A DNA stretch of 46,177 nucleotides, from the NCBI GenBank assembly GCA_910584285.1, contig CAJTYK010000013.1:1-46177 (forward strand), written 5' to 3'. Position 1 is the stretch's first letter; the number at the start of each line of letters is the position of its first letter. Source of the stretch: an uncultured Oscillospiraceae bacterium. Lineage in GTDB: Bacteria > Bacillota > Clostridia > Oscillospirales > Oscillospiraceae. This document shows positions 32,404-40,777 of the stretch, piece after piece. Under the pieces are notes generated by a model. That model was not told the origin of the DNA, did not search any database, and worked only from the letters and a program-made list of their open reading frames with translations. The position numbers and the translations under genes were made by a program.

Positions 32404-34380
32404 TCACCTCAAAATCATTTTTTCCAGCTCCCGCTGCTCCAGCGGGGCCGCTACTTCGTTAATCCTCGCCCGCAGGAAGGCATACACCGCCCGGTCATAG
32501 GCATCGGGAAAGGCCGTATGCCGATCCTGCAAAACCTCCCAGCGGCGCAGCTCCTGTTCGTGCTGCCGGCGCTCCTCCTCCCCCATGGCCTCCGTCCGTA
32601 CGCTTTTCAGCCGCTCATAGCGTTGCGCGTATTCCATGTGGTAATCCTGCGTGCGGAACAGCACCGTATCCGACGTGGGGATAAAGCCCTTGCGCAGCAT
32701 CCGGCAATAGCTGATGGCAATACTGTCCACATTCTCCTTCCCATCCCCATAGGCGGTAAAGCCCGGCGAGGAAATGACATCCCGCAGAGCGTTTTCCCAC
32801 TCCTGTGCCCCAATGGCCTTCCCGCCCACCGCTTTGCTTCCCAGGGTACGCAGGGCGCTGCTGAAGATTTTCTGGATGTCCGAGCCGATGACGATGCGGG
32901 GCGTCCCGTCCTGCCGGACCAGCGCCTCGTTTACCACCCGCCGGAGCAGCTTGGCCTCGCGGCACCCCTGACCGAAAATACACACCTCTTTGCGCTCCAG
33001 GTGCCGCTCCTTGGCCACGGTTTTTTCCGCACGCTCCATCCACACCTGAAAGATGCCCACACACTCCTCCGCCGTGGGGGCGTACACGGCGTAGAGCGCG
33101 TCGAACCGCCCGCTGCGGAAAAACTCCTTAGGCAGTCCGCCGATGTCGTTGGCCGTGGCAAAGATAAAGCAGGGTTCCTCGTTGTCCTGCATCCACCCCA
33201 GCAAATAGCCGAACATCCGCTTGAAGGAGGGATCGTCCCCCGAGCTTGCGCCGCTAAAGCCCTTTTCCAGCTCATCGATCCACAGCACGCAGGGCGACAT
33301 GGCCTTGGCCATTTGCAGCGCTTCCCGCATCCGCTGTTCGGACACGCCCTGGTACTTATCCATCAGGCTGCCGATATCCATTTTCAGCAGGGGAAGCTCC
33401 AGGGTGTGGGCGGCGAAACGGGCGGCAGCGGACTTGCCGCAGCCAGGAATGCCGCACAGCAGCACTCCCTTGGGCGGTAGGGTCCCGATGCTGCGCTTGT
33501 AGGAGTTCGCGTTTTTCAGCGGGTCCCGCTGCCGCTCCAGCCAGGCGCGGAAGCTCTCCATCCCGCCGATGTCCCCTTCCGCCGCGCACTGCTCCAAAAG
33601 CCCGCCCTCCAGCCGCTGGCGCTTGCGCTTGAGGATGAGCTGCTCCACCCGTTTGGAGTCCTTTAGCGGCGTCACAGCCATGATCCGCTGCATGGTTACG
33701 GTGACTTCCTCCGCGCTGAACCCCTTGAAGTCGGTGCACAGCGCATCCAGATACCGCTCGTTTTCCACCACGCTGGGGTCCCCAGCCGACTGGGATTTGA
33801 TCAGCTCCCGGATCTCCTCCTCGTCCGGGTAGCCCACGTCGATCACCTCGGTGTAGCCGCGCAGCATGGGTGACAGGCTCACTGTGGAGGAGTAGAGCAG
33901 CACCACTGAGCTTTGCAGATATAGGTATTGCGGGTGCCCGGGGTCCTCGTGGTCGGCCACATACCGCTCCAGGCTTTCGTGGATCTTCCTGGCCTCCTCT
34001 CCCTGGCCGTCCGGCATTTTGCAGCTCCACAAAACCGGCCCCATGCCCCTCCGGGCGGCCTTATCCTTCTCGCTGGCGTACAGCTCTGGATACAGCCCCG
34101 ACGACACTCGAGGCACGCCCTCCCGGTAATTTTTGCAGTACTTGAGCTGCTTGTCCCGGGGGTCGCGCAGCTCGTAGATGGGGCGCATCCTGCGCAGCTC
34201 CTGCTCCTCCCCGGGCGCCTGGCCGCCCCCGGAACTGAGCAGCACCACCAGCGGCTCGTCCTCGCAGCTCACCAGCTGGCGGATGAAGATGTCCGAATCC
34301 GTTTTGATGTAAAGAATGGGCGTTCCCCCCAGCAGCGCGCTGCGGCACTTTTGGAGCACCTCATGTAATACGTCCGCCAT
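32404..34380 (-). CDS. AAA+ ATPase, Ycf46-like
   Basis: 658 residues. N-terminal region (1-250) with a degenerate ATPase-like fold (TPILYIKTDSDIFIRQL, YLQSSVVLLYSSTVSLSP), then a full AAA+ module: Walker A GIPGCGKSAA (about 310-317), Walker B SPCVLWIDELEKGFSG (about 370), sensor 1 IFATANDIGGLP and arginine finger FFRSGRFDALY. The duplicated layout and LPPKGVLLCGIPGCGKS match the Ycf46 / SpoVK-like clade. The C-terminal 150 residues are helical and unique. It starts 6 bases after the Hsp70-like gene, so the two are one translational unit, suggesting a joint remodelling machine. Confidence 0.88.
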   Translation of the reverse strand: MADVLHEVLQKCRSALLGGTPILYIKTDSDIFIRQLVSCEDEPLVVLLSSGGGQAPGEEQELRRMRPIYELRDPRDKQLKYCKNYREGVPRVSSGLYPELYASEKDKAARRGMGPVLWSCKMPDGQGEEARKIHESLERYVADHEDPGHPQYLYLQSSVVLLYSSTVSLSPMLRGYTEVIDVGYPDEEEIRELIKSQSAGDPSVVENERYLDALCTDFKGFSAEEVTVTMQRIMAVTPLKDSKRVEQLILKRKRQRLEGGLLEQCAAEGDIGGMESFRAWLERQRDPLKNANSYKRSIGTLPPKGVLLCGIPGCGKSAAARFAAHTLELPLLKMDIGSLMDKYQGVSEQRMREALQMAKAMSPCVLWIDELEKGFSGASSGDDPSFKRMFGYLLGWMQDNEEPCFIFATANDIGGLPKEFFRSGRFDALYAVYAPTAEECVGIFQVWMERAEKTVAKERHLERKEVCIFGQGCREAKLLRRVVNEALVRQDGTPRIVIGSDIQKIFSSALRTLGSKAVGGKAIGAQEWENALRDVISSPGFTAYGDGKENVDSIAISYCRMLRKGFIPTSDTVLFRTQDYHMEYAQRYERLKSVRTEAMGEEERRQHEQELRRWEVLQDRHTAFPDAYDRAVYAFLRARINEVAAPLEQRELEKMILR

Positions 34381-34386
34381 GGCCGC

Positions 34387-36462
34387 TCACCGATAGAACC
34401 GCTTGAGGGTGACCACCTCGAAGGCTGCGGTCAGCGCACCGTCCACGACGTCGGCGTAGCCCGCCGTCTGCTCCTTCAGATCCTCGTCAAAAGCCTTCAG
34501 GAGCGCCTTCTTGTTCTTGTTCTTCTTCAGCTCGGCGCCCACCTTGTTGGCCACGTCCAGGCGGACCTTTTTCTTCCGGGGCTTATCCAAGTCGGTGTCG
34601 CTTATCTCCGCCCCCCCAAACAGCTCCAGCGCTGTGAGTACGATGAGAGACCAGCCACCCGTCTCTATTGCCAGGGCCAGAGCCACTGCCCACGCTACCG
34701 CGTGAAGCGCGATTGTGCCTACCTTTGCCGCCAAGCCACTCACATCGAACTTCTCCAGCAATTTGCCCACGTCGATCATGCCGACGGACAGGCCCTCCGA
34801 TTGCAATTGCTCCCACACATCGTCAGGGATCATCAGCCCCCGCGCCACCTCCTCGGAATACAGCCGATCCACCTGGCGGTTTACCGCGCCCTCCATGGCC
34901 TTAGACAGTTCGGCCTTCCAGCTGCCCAGCCGCTCCCGGCAGATCCGCTCCAGCTCGTCCTTCGCCTCGTCGCCAGCAGTGTAAGCGCGCAGATCATCCT
35001 GGAGCTCCCGCAGGGGCAGGTTTTCTTCCGGCCGCTCCGCCCAGGCCCGGGTGCGCTCCTCGACGATGGTGCAGATGCGCTCAAACAGCGCGTCGGACAG
35101 CCCGACGCGCAGCGCCTCCACCCCGCACTCCGGGTTGGCCGCCAGCTCCTCCCGCGCCTCCTGCCTGCACCGCTCCACATTTTCGTCCGACACCGCCACC
35201 CAGCCCAGACCGTTGGACACCGTGTGGGACGGGTTTTGCTCCCGCAGAATGGCCGCGTCCAGAAAAACTTCCTTGCACAGCTCGTAGATAAAGTTCATTT
35301 TGCTGGCCCCACCGGTAAGCACGACAGTGCCGATGGGGCAGCTTACCCGCTTTTCCTTGCCGTCCTCCGTCACCGTGTATGACGCGCTGCCGATCCGGCT
35401 TTTCGCCTCCAGGAAAAACTCCCGGCACAGCCCCCGCCACGTGCCCGCCTTTTCGGTGGTGCTGTCGCACAGGATTCCCATGGACATCCTGTTGGTAACC
35501 TCGTCCATAAACTCGTCGTCCACCCGCACCTTCGCGCCCCGCTCACTGCCGTCCGCCGCGTCCACAAAGTCGCAGTAAACGGTCTGTCCCTTCTTCTGCC
35601 CGAAGCTGCCGTTGTAGTAGCTCTCCTTATTGGTGCGCATCAGGTCGGCGGTTTCCACCAGAGACTTCTCGTCCGGGGTAAACGGCCCGTGCTCCTCCAC
35701 GGCCTTCCGATAGGCATAGCGCATCATGGTCTCCTCGATTTTGGACGCGCCCAGCTCCCAGCTGAACTCCTCCACCCGCCGCCCCAGCAGCATATAGGTG
35801 CAGTCGGCGGTGGACGAGCCGAAGTCGAACACCACCGCTCCCTCGATGGCGGACACCGTCTGCTGCTTGCTCTCCACGCTGCTGAACATGGCCGCCCGGG
35901 ATTCCGGAACGATGTGCACCGCGTGCACCTGGGTGGCCCGCTGCACCAGCTCGGCATAGGCGCGCTGGGTCTCCTCCTTCGTCCAGTCCTCGGTGGTGGG
36001 GCAGCCCACCAGCAGATCCACGTCCGCCCGGTCGTAGTCGCTCAGGTCTCCCACATTGTATTTCAGGATATTGTTCACCAGCGCATAGACAAAGCAGGCC
36101 ATCACCTTGCCGTGGGTGAGCCCCACGGCCTGGGAGCGTTTGTCTCCGATGGGCTTGTCAAACTGGCTGGGCGGGACCTTGAAATAGGCAAATTTCTCCC
36201 CGTCCTCCACATAGGCGGGCAGGCCGCTGCCAATGCGGATGTCGCCCAGCGTGCGCAGCAGCTGGTAGTCCGGCCGGAGGGCATCAGCCAGCTTTTCCAT
36301 CTGCGCGTAGGTGAGGATGATCTGGGTGGAGATCACCTGATCCTTGCCCTGCACCGCCAGGCGCAGCACTTCATGGGATATCCCGTCGGCCCCGACCGCC
36401 CTGGGGTACGCCGCTGTGGTCTCGCAGTGCCCTAAATCGATCCCGATTGTCTTACGTTCCAT
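34387..36462 (-). CDS. Hsp70-like ATPase with a hydrophobic C-terminal region
   Basis: 691 residues. Actin-fold ATPase in about 1-430: phosphate 1 TIGIDLGHCETTAAY, phosphate 2 AVVFDFGSSTADCTYMLLG, adenosine motif GTVVLTGGASKMNFIYELC. Instead of a DnaK substrate domain there is a helical part (430-570) and two adjacent hydrophobic segments (about 575-620, ALHAVAWAVALALAIETGGW), then a Lys-rich tail. This suggests membrane attachment or a buried hairpin. GGGAGG precedes ATG 36462. Upstream lies a palindromic element (36504-36598), which may set its expression apart from the earlier genes. It is not a housekeeping DnaK. Confidence 0.85.
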   Translation of the reverse strand: MERKTIGIDLGHCETTAAYPRAVGADGISHEVLRLAVQGKDQVISTQIILTYAQMEKLADALRPDYQLLRTLGDIRIGSGLPAYVEDGEKFAYFKVPPSQFDKPIGDKRSQAVGLTHGKVMACFVYALVNNILKYNVGDLSDYDRADVDLLVGCPTTEDWTKEETQRAYAELVQRATQVHAVHIVPESRAAMFSSVESKQQTVSAIEGAVVFDFGSSTADCTYMLLGRRVEEFSWELGASKIEETMMRYAYRKAVEEHGPFTPDEKSLVETADLMRTNKESYYNGSFGQKKGQTVYCDFVDAADGSERGAKVRVDDEFMDEVTNRMSMGILCDSTTEKAGTWRGLCREFFLEAKSRIGSASYTVTEDGKEKRVSCPIGTVVLTGGASKMNFIYELCKEVFLDAAILREQNPSHTVSNGLGWVAVSDENVERCRQEAREELAANPECGVEALRVGLSDALFERICTIVEERTRAWAERPEENLPLRELQDDLRAYTAGDEAKDELERICRERLGSWKAELSKAMEGAVNRQVDRLYSEEVARGLMIPDDVWEQLQSEGLSVGMIDVGKLLEKFDVSGLAAKVGTIALHAVAWAVALALAIETGGWSLIVLTALELFGGAEISDTDLDKPRKKKVRLDVANKVGAELKKNKNKKALLKAFDEDLKEQTAGYADVVDGALTAAFEVVTLKRFYR

Positions 36463-36503
36463 CGTCTATTCCCTCCCGATATTTTTTCTTTGGCCGCGGA
36501 TTT

Positions 36504-36598
36504 AGAACCTGTATTCACAGCCGAAGCTGCCGGCTGGGCGCGGCGGCGCAAAGCGCCGCGATAAAAAGGTTTTAACCTTTTTATCAAGAAACAGTATT
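36504..36598. repeat. Palindromic repeat element between the 332-residue gene and the Hsp70-like gene
   Basis: Contains two strong inverted repeats side by side: GCGGCGC-AAA-GCGCCGC (36543-36559) and GATAAAAAGGTT-TT-AACCTTTTTATC (36560-36585). It is bracketed by AGAACCTGTATT (36504) and AGAAACAGTATT (36587), imperfect direct repeats (10 of 12). The left boundary, AGAACCTGTATTCA, occurs again at 46126-46139. It resembles a REP/MITE-like insertion; the AT-rich hairpin could also terminate transcription on either strand. Confidence 0.6.
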
Positions 36599-37595
36599 AC
36601 TCCTCGCCTTCCGGCGCGGTGGGCAGCTTTTCCCGTAGCGCAGCGATCCGCTCCAGATAAAACGCCTTCAGCTCCCCGCAGCTCATCCCCGCCGCGGCGG
36701 AGCCCTCCGCCTCCGGGTCAAAGCCGTCAAACCATTCCTGCGTCATGGTGGAGCTGAGCGCGGCGTACACCGCCTCTCCCCGCTCCAGCTCCTCCCGGAC
36801 GGCCTGGCCTCGCCGGCGAAGCTCGGCGGTGAGCGTCCGCAGCTGTTCCACCCCGTCCCCGCAGTCCGTATACTCGTCCACCGCGCCGGTGAGCGCCCCA
36901 AACGCCCGGTCAAATTCCGGCTCCTTGGGCTGGCCGGGGACCGCCCGCTCAGCCAGCTGCTCCATGGCGGAGCGGGCCCCGGGAAGGCTGCACAAGCACG
37001 CAATCCCGCCGCACTCCTCCCGGATGAACCAGGCCACATTGTCCGGGGTGACCTCCAGGGGTGGCTTCACCGGGGCCTGGGTCTGGGCCTGGGCGAAGCG
37101 CTCCTCCAGCTCCGCCATCATCAGGCGTAGGAAGAAAATATAGTTGTGATAGCCTTTCTCCCTGGCCCGGTCGGCGTCCCCCTCCGGCTTCAGCCGCTCG
37201 GCAAATTCCTGCGTCTTCCCCAAGGTGTCGCGGATTTTCCCGTGCTGGTAAAAGGCGGACAGCGCCGCCTCCGCCGCGGCGCCGCCTTCCCGCAGGGCGT
37301 GCAGCTCCCGCCACGCCGCGAAGCCCTCCCCCAGCGCCAGCGACAGCTCCCGCTGCCCCCGCGTCAGCTCCCGGCTCAGCCCGGGATCCCCGGGGCACAG
37401 AAATTCGTCCACCACCGCCAGCTTGTGCCGCACATGATCCAGCTCCCGCTGGGTGAGCGTCCCGCGGTTCTCCAGGCCCTCGGACTGCTGTGCGCCGACC
37501 GCGCCATCCTCTCCGCCGTCCCGGTGCAGGTAGCCGGAGATTCTGTTTTTCACGCTTTTGAGGGCCCCGTTGGAAATCGTAATTTTATACTGCAT
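36597..37595 (-). CDS. Unknown helical protein, 332 residues
   Basis: MQYKITISNGALKSVKNRIS begins a short beta-like part; the rest is long charged helices with coiled-coil character (LTRGQRELSLALGEGFAAWR, LRTLTAELRRRGQAVREELE) and an acidic end. AAGGAGGG precedes ATG 37595. It follows the 434-residue gene by 14 bases. No family recognised. The length and helical nature suggest a scaffold or adaptor for the ATPases downstream. Confidence 0.75.
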   Translation of the reverse strand: MQYKITISNGALKSVKNRISGYLHRDGGEDGAVGAQQSEGLENRGTLTQRELDHVRHKLAVVDEFLCPGDPGLSRELTRGQRELSLALGEGFAAWRELHALREGGAAAEAALSAFYQHGKIRDTLGKTQEFAERLKPEGDADRAREKGYHNYIFFLRLMMAELEERFAQAQTQAPVKPPLEVTPDNVAWFIREECGGIACLCSLPGARSAMEQLAERAVPGQPKEPEFDRAFGALTGAVDEYTDCGDGVEQLRTLTAELRRRGQAVREELERGEAVYAALSSTMTQEWFDGFDPEAEGSAAAGMSCGELKAFYLERIAALREKLPTAPEGEE

Positions 37596-37609
37596 ACACC
37601 CTCCTTGTC

Positions 37610-38914
37610 TTATTCGATCACGCTCACGCTGCCGTCCTCCCGGATGCAGAACTTCCCGCCCTCTCCAGCAAAGCAGATGCGCTCCTCGTCCGTTCCATAC
37701 AGCACCGCCAGACTTTCCCCGCTGTCCGACAGCACCGCCTCCCGCACCCGGGGCAAATCCTTCACCGCCGCCCCCATGTCCGGGCGGGCCAGCGTGACTA
37801 CGCCCGTCCTTTCCCCGCCTGGGGCGGCGGAACGGGTGGTCCCGTCCTCCAGCAGCAGCTCATACCCCGCCGCGCCGATGCGGACTTCTACCACCGGCAG
37901 GGGGATCATCTCCAGCTGGAGCCGAGTGAGGTAATCCTGGGCGGGCTTATAAAACTTGCTGTTCACCTTCCCCTCCTGCACCAGCAGGAAGCCCTGCTCC
38001 CGCCCTCCGGCGGCAAAGCAGCTCACCCGCTCCGCGTTCAGCTCCCAGGCCTCGCCGTCCCTGGCGCGCACCCGGATGGCCGGCCTGCCGTAGTCCGGCC
38101 GGGTCAGGCACAGCTCGTCGCTCAGGCTCACTGACGGCAGCACGGCCGCTATCTGATCCCCCACCGCGGTGCAGAAGCAGAACTCCCCGCCTCCCAGGGT
38201 GAGGGTACGCACACATTGGCCAGTGCGCCGGCTGTACAGCTCCAGCTTCACCCGGGCATACTGATTCCCGCCATCGGCGGCCTCGACGCGCACCGTGCGC
38301 AGCTTGTCTCCCGGCTTCAGCTCCGCCGCGTCATAATACCAATAGCGGCGGACCTGTCCGTCCGCCGTAAAATGGGCCGTCTGCTCGTAAAGGAAGGGTC
38401 CCGGCGCCGCCTGGGCATCCTTCTGATCCTGCGCCGGTCGCCAGTCCTCTGGGGCGGTTTTGCGGGGGTCCACCTCCGCCAGTTCGCACAGGGCCAGCAG
38501 CACCACCGCCTTTCTCCCCTCCCGCTCCGCGCCGGCGGACCGCACGATAAAGTCCAGCTTTTCCGTCAGGCCGGAGTCCGCCGCTTCCCGTTCCGGCCCG
38601 TCCTCGCCCGCGTCTTCGCCCGCGCGCTCCCGCGCACACGATAAAATGAAGTCACTCCACGCCTGCACGTCCATGACCTGCTCCGGCCACTGGGCGCGGC
38701 GCGCCATCCCGTGCCAGAACTCTTTGGTCAGGTACTTCGCAACGTACTTCTTCCCATCCCCGGCGCCGGTCAGCTGGAGGGGCAGCGGTACACAATGTAC
38801 CGCTGCGAACCGGTCAAACGTCTCCAGCTGGCCGTACACCGAAAGAGGCGAGAACCTGCTTTGCAGATCGAGGAAATTTAAGACAGCCGTCCCGTTCACC
38901 CGAAGCAGCTCCAT
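37610..38914 (-). CDS. Unknown protein, 434 residues, beta-rich C-terminal half
   Basis: N-terminal 130 residues are helical (AKYLTKEFWHGMARRAQWPE), then an acidic linker and, from about 180, repeated beta-strand segments (YARVKLELYSRRTGQCVRTL, RPAIRVRARDGEAWELN, VVEVRIGAAGYELLLEDGT) suggestive of a propeller or sandwich. No signal peptide or membrane segment. Start ATG 38914 behind a G-rich site, 18 bases after the membrane-protein stop. Not recognised. It could be a sensor or a substrate adaptor; this is speculation. Confidence 0.75.
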   Translation of the reverse strand: MELLRVNGTAVLNFLDLQSRFSPLSVYGQLETFDRFAAVHCVPLPLQLTGAGDGKKYVAKYLTKEFWHGMARRAQWPEQVMDVQAWSDFILSCARERAGEDAGEDGPEREAADSGLTEKLDFIVRSAGAEREGRKAVVLLALCELAEVDPRKTAPEDWRPAQDQKDAQAAPGPFLYEQTAHFTADGQVRRYWYYDAAELKPGDKLRTVRVEAADGGNQYARVKLELYSRRTGQCVRTLTLGGGEFCFCTAVGDQIAAVLPSVSLSDELCLTRPDYGRPAIRVRARDGEAWELNAERVSCFAAGGREQGFLLVQEGKVNSKFYKPAQDYLTRLQLEMIPLPVVEVRIGAAGYELLLEDGTTRSAAPGGERTGVVTLARPDMGAAVKDLPRVREAVLSDSGESLAVLYGTDEERICFAGEGGKFCIREDGSVSVIE

Positions 38915-38932
38915 CGCCTGCCCCCCGCCGGG

Positions 38933-40054
38933 TTACTGGGTGACGGCGGCACGGTTCTTCACGCCCGCCGGTTCCTTCACGCCGGAAGCCAGGTTCTTCA
39001 GCTTTTCCCAGATACCCTTGGCGGTCTCTATCACCTTGGGCAGCACCCGGTCTACGGCGAACGCGCCCACCGCCTTCATGCCCTTCGCCACGGCCCGCGC
39101 CCCGGCGATGGCGTCCTTTATCATCTCTTTGCTGCCCTCCATACACAGATCTGCCACCTTGCCATACACGTTCATAATGACCGCCACCGCCAGGAGGCAC
39201 AGGGGGATAGCCATTATGGGGATGAACATGGACAGGATCGCCTGGCTGACAATGACCGCCGCCGGTATCGCCACATAGATCATCAGCACCACGCTGCCCA
39301 AGAGCCCCAGCAACAGTGCGGCCACGTCTACGGCCATGCTGCCCTTCTCCACGGCCTGCGCGATGCGTGCCGCTTCCATCTCCGCACACACCGCCGCGGT
39401 CACCTGGGCCGCCGTCATATCCACCGGCACCCCTTCCAGCTCGCCGTTCTTCACCATGGTGTAGGCCGCCATGGCCACCACCGCGCGGTACTCAAACTCC
39501 TGGCCGCCCAGATCCAGCAGCAGCCCCGCAGCCTGCTCCGCGCTGTCCAGCTCCTCCAGGGCCTTGGCCTGGTCCGCCAGCGTACCCAGCAGAATGCCCG
39601 AGTTCTTGATGGCCTGAGCCGCGCTCTCCCGCAGCTCCGCCTCCCGCTGGGGGGTGGCCTCCTCCTCGGAGACGGACATCCCCTCGATGGTGCGGATGAT
39701 CTCCTCCCGGCTGCCCGCCTCCTGGCCCATGGCCGCCGCGGAGATCGCCGCGCCCAGCTTCAGCCAGTAGTTGCATCGCTCCACGCAGGTGCGCCCCTCG
39801 TCCATCTTGTTCTGGAAGGTTTCCACAAGCCCGTCCAGATCCTCCTGGGCCGCCTGATAGTCCGCGTCAAAGTCCTTCACGCTCTGAAGAATCTTATCCG
39901 CCATCAGCTCGCCCTGCTGTATGGTTTTCTCCTCCAGGCTGCTCACATAAAGCTGCGCCATTACATCCCGGGCGCTCCTGCCCTGGGCGACGCTCCGCAT
40001 CAGCTCGCCGGCCTTGGCCTGAATGGCCCCAGTCTGTTCCTTCGTAAACGTCAT
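38933..40054 (-). CDS. Helical protein with a central membrane hairpin, unknown
   Basis: 373 residues from ATG 40054 (MTFTKEQTGAIQAKAGELMR), with TTGGAGGTAAC as the ribosome site; the open frame extends further without one. About 230 residues of amphipathic helix, then two to three adjacent hydrophobic segments (about 235-300, VDVAALLLGLLGSVVLMIYV and IPIMAIPLCLLAVAVIMNVY), then a helical tail. The layout recalls alpha-helical pore-forming proteins, but equally a membrane anchor. No signal peptide. A weak extended -10 (TGCTATCCT) lies upstream, at about 40110. No family recognised. Confidence 0.75.
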   Translation of the reverse strand: MTFTKEQTGAIQAKAGELMRSVAQGRSARDVMAQLYVSSLEEKTIQQGELMADKILQSVKDFDADYQAAQEDLDGLVETFQNKMDEGRTCVERCNYWLKLGAAISAAAMGQEAGSREEIIRTIEGMSVSEEEATPQREAELRESAAQAIKNSGILLGTLADQAKALEELDSAEQAAGLLLDLGGQEFEYRAVVAMAAYTMVKNGELEGVPVDMTAAQVTAAVCAEMEAARIAQAVEKGSMAVDVAALLLGLLGSVVLMIYVAIPAAVIVSQAILSMFIPIMAIPLCLLAVAVIMNVYGKVADLCMEGSKEMIKDAIAGARAVAKGMKAVGAFAVDRVLPKVIETAKGIWEKLKNLASGVKEPAGVKNRAAVTQ

Positions 40055-40155
40055 AGCTGTTACCTCCAATAAAGATTTATTTCTTCCAGGTTCCCCTGTT
40101 GAAATTAGGATAGCACATTTTTCCGGCCGGTTCTTCCTGCCGGCGGCAGAAGTTT

Positions 40156-40743
40156 TCACCCTTTGCCCTGCTTTTTCCGCTCCGCGAGGATCTCCGGAGT
40201 GTCGTAAATGCTGTTGAAGGGCCGGGGGCCGTTTTCTCGGTAGTAGTCCAGCACCTGCGCCGCGTCGTCCACGCTCAGCTCGTAGCCCTGCTCTCGCAGG
40301 TTGACCATGGCCAGGATCACCTGGTCCTGCATCTCTGCCGGGTCAAAGGCGGCCTGCACCTTTCCCAGCAGGGCCTCCGCCTCCTCCTGCGTCAGTTCCA
40401 GGGCCAGAATCAGCTTGAATACGGTTTTCTTGCTGGGCTTGACCCGGTTCCACTTCAGCTCACTCCAGGTGGACTTGTCGATACAGGCGTATTGATAGAA
40501 CGCCGCCTCCTTCACCCCGCCGCTCTTGCGCAGAAACCGGGGGTTCCCCAGCCGCCGCAGATAGGATACGGCGTCCTCATAAATTGTGGACTCCCCGATC
40601 TCCTCGGGCCGCCCCAGATGCGCGTCGATGGCGTCCAGCAGCTGCGCGTTAAACTTCCCCGCACAGTCCACCGCACCCTCTCCCCGGCTCGTCCCGCGGC
40701 AGTTGAGCGCCTCCTCCACCATCAGAAGTATTTCCCGTCTCAT
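40156..40743 (-). CDS. Helix-turn-helix-like protein sharing a module with the macrodomain protein
   Basis: 195 residues from ATG 40743 (MRREILLMVEEALN); an in-frame TTG at 40770 is less likely. The middle (about 85-150: AAFYQYACIDKSTWSELKWN, PSKKTVFKLILALELTQEEA) matches, position by position, the C-terminal region of the macrodomain protein at 44699 (CYKKANIDRKLFSKIRSN, PSKPTVLAFAVALELPLDET). Both have the helix spacing of XRE-type DNA-binding domains. It ends RPFNSIYDTPEILAERKKQG. It may be the cluster's regulator or a target-recognition adaptor. Confidence 0.75.
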   Translation of the reverse strand: MRREILLMVEEALNCRGTSRGEGAVDCAGKFNAQLLDAIDAHLGRPEEIGESTIYEDAVSYLRRLGNPRFLRKSGGVKEAAFYQYACIDKSTWSELKWNRVKPSKKTVFKLILALELTQEEAEALLGKVQAAFDPAEMQDQVILAMVNLREQGYELSVDDAAQVLDYYRENGPRPFNSIYDTPEILAERKKQGKG

Positions 40744-40777
40744 TCCCGCCCTGCCTTTCCATAGCGTCAAAAATCAA

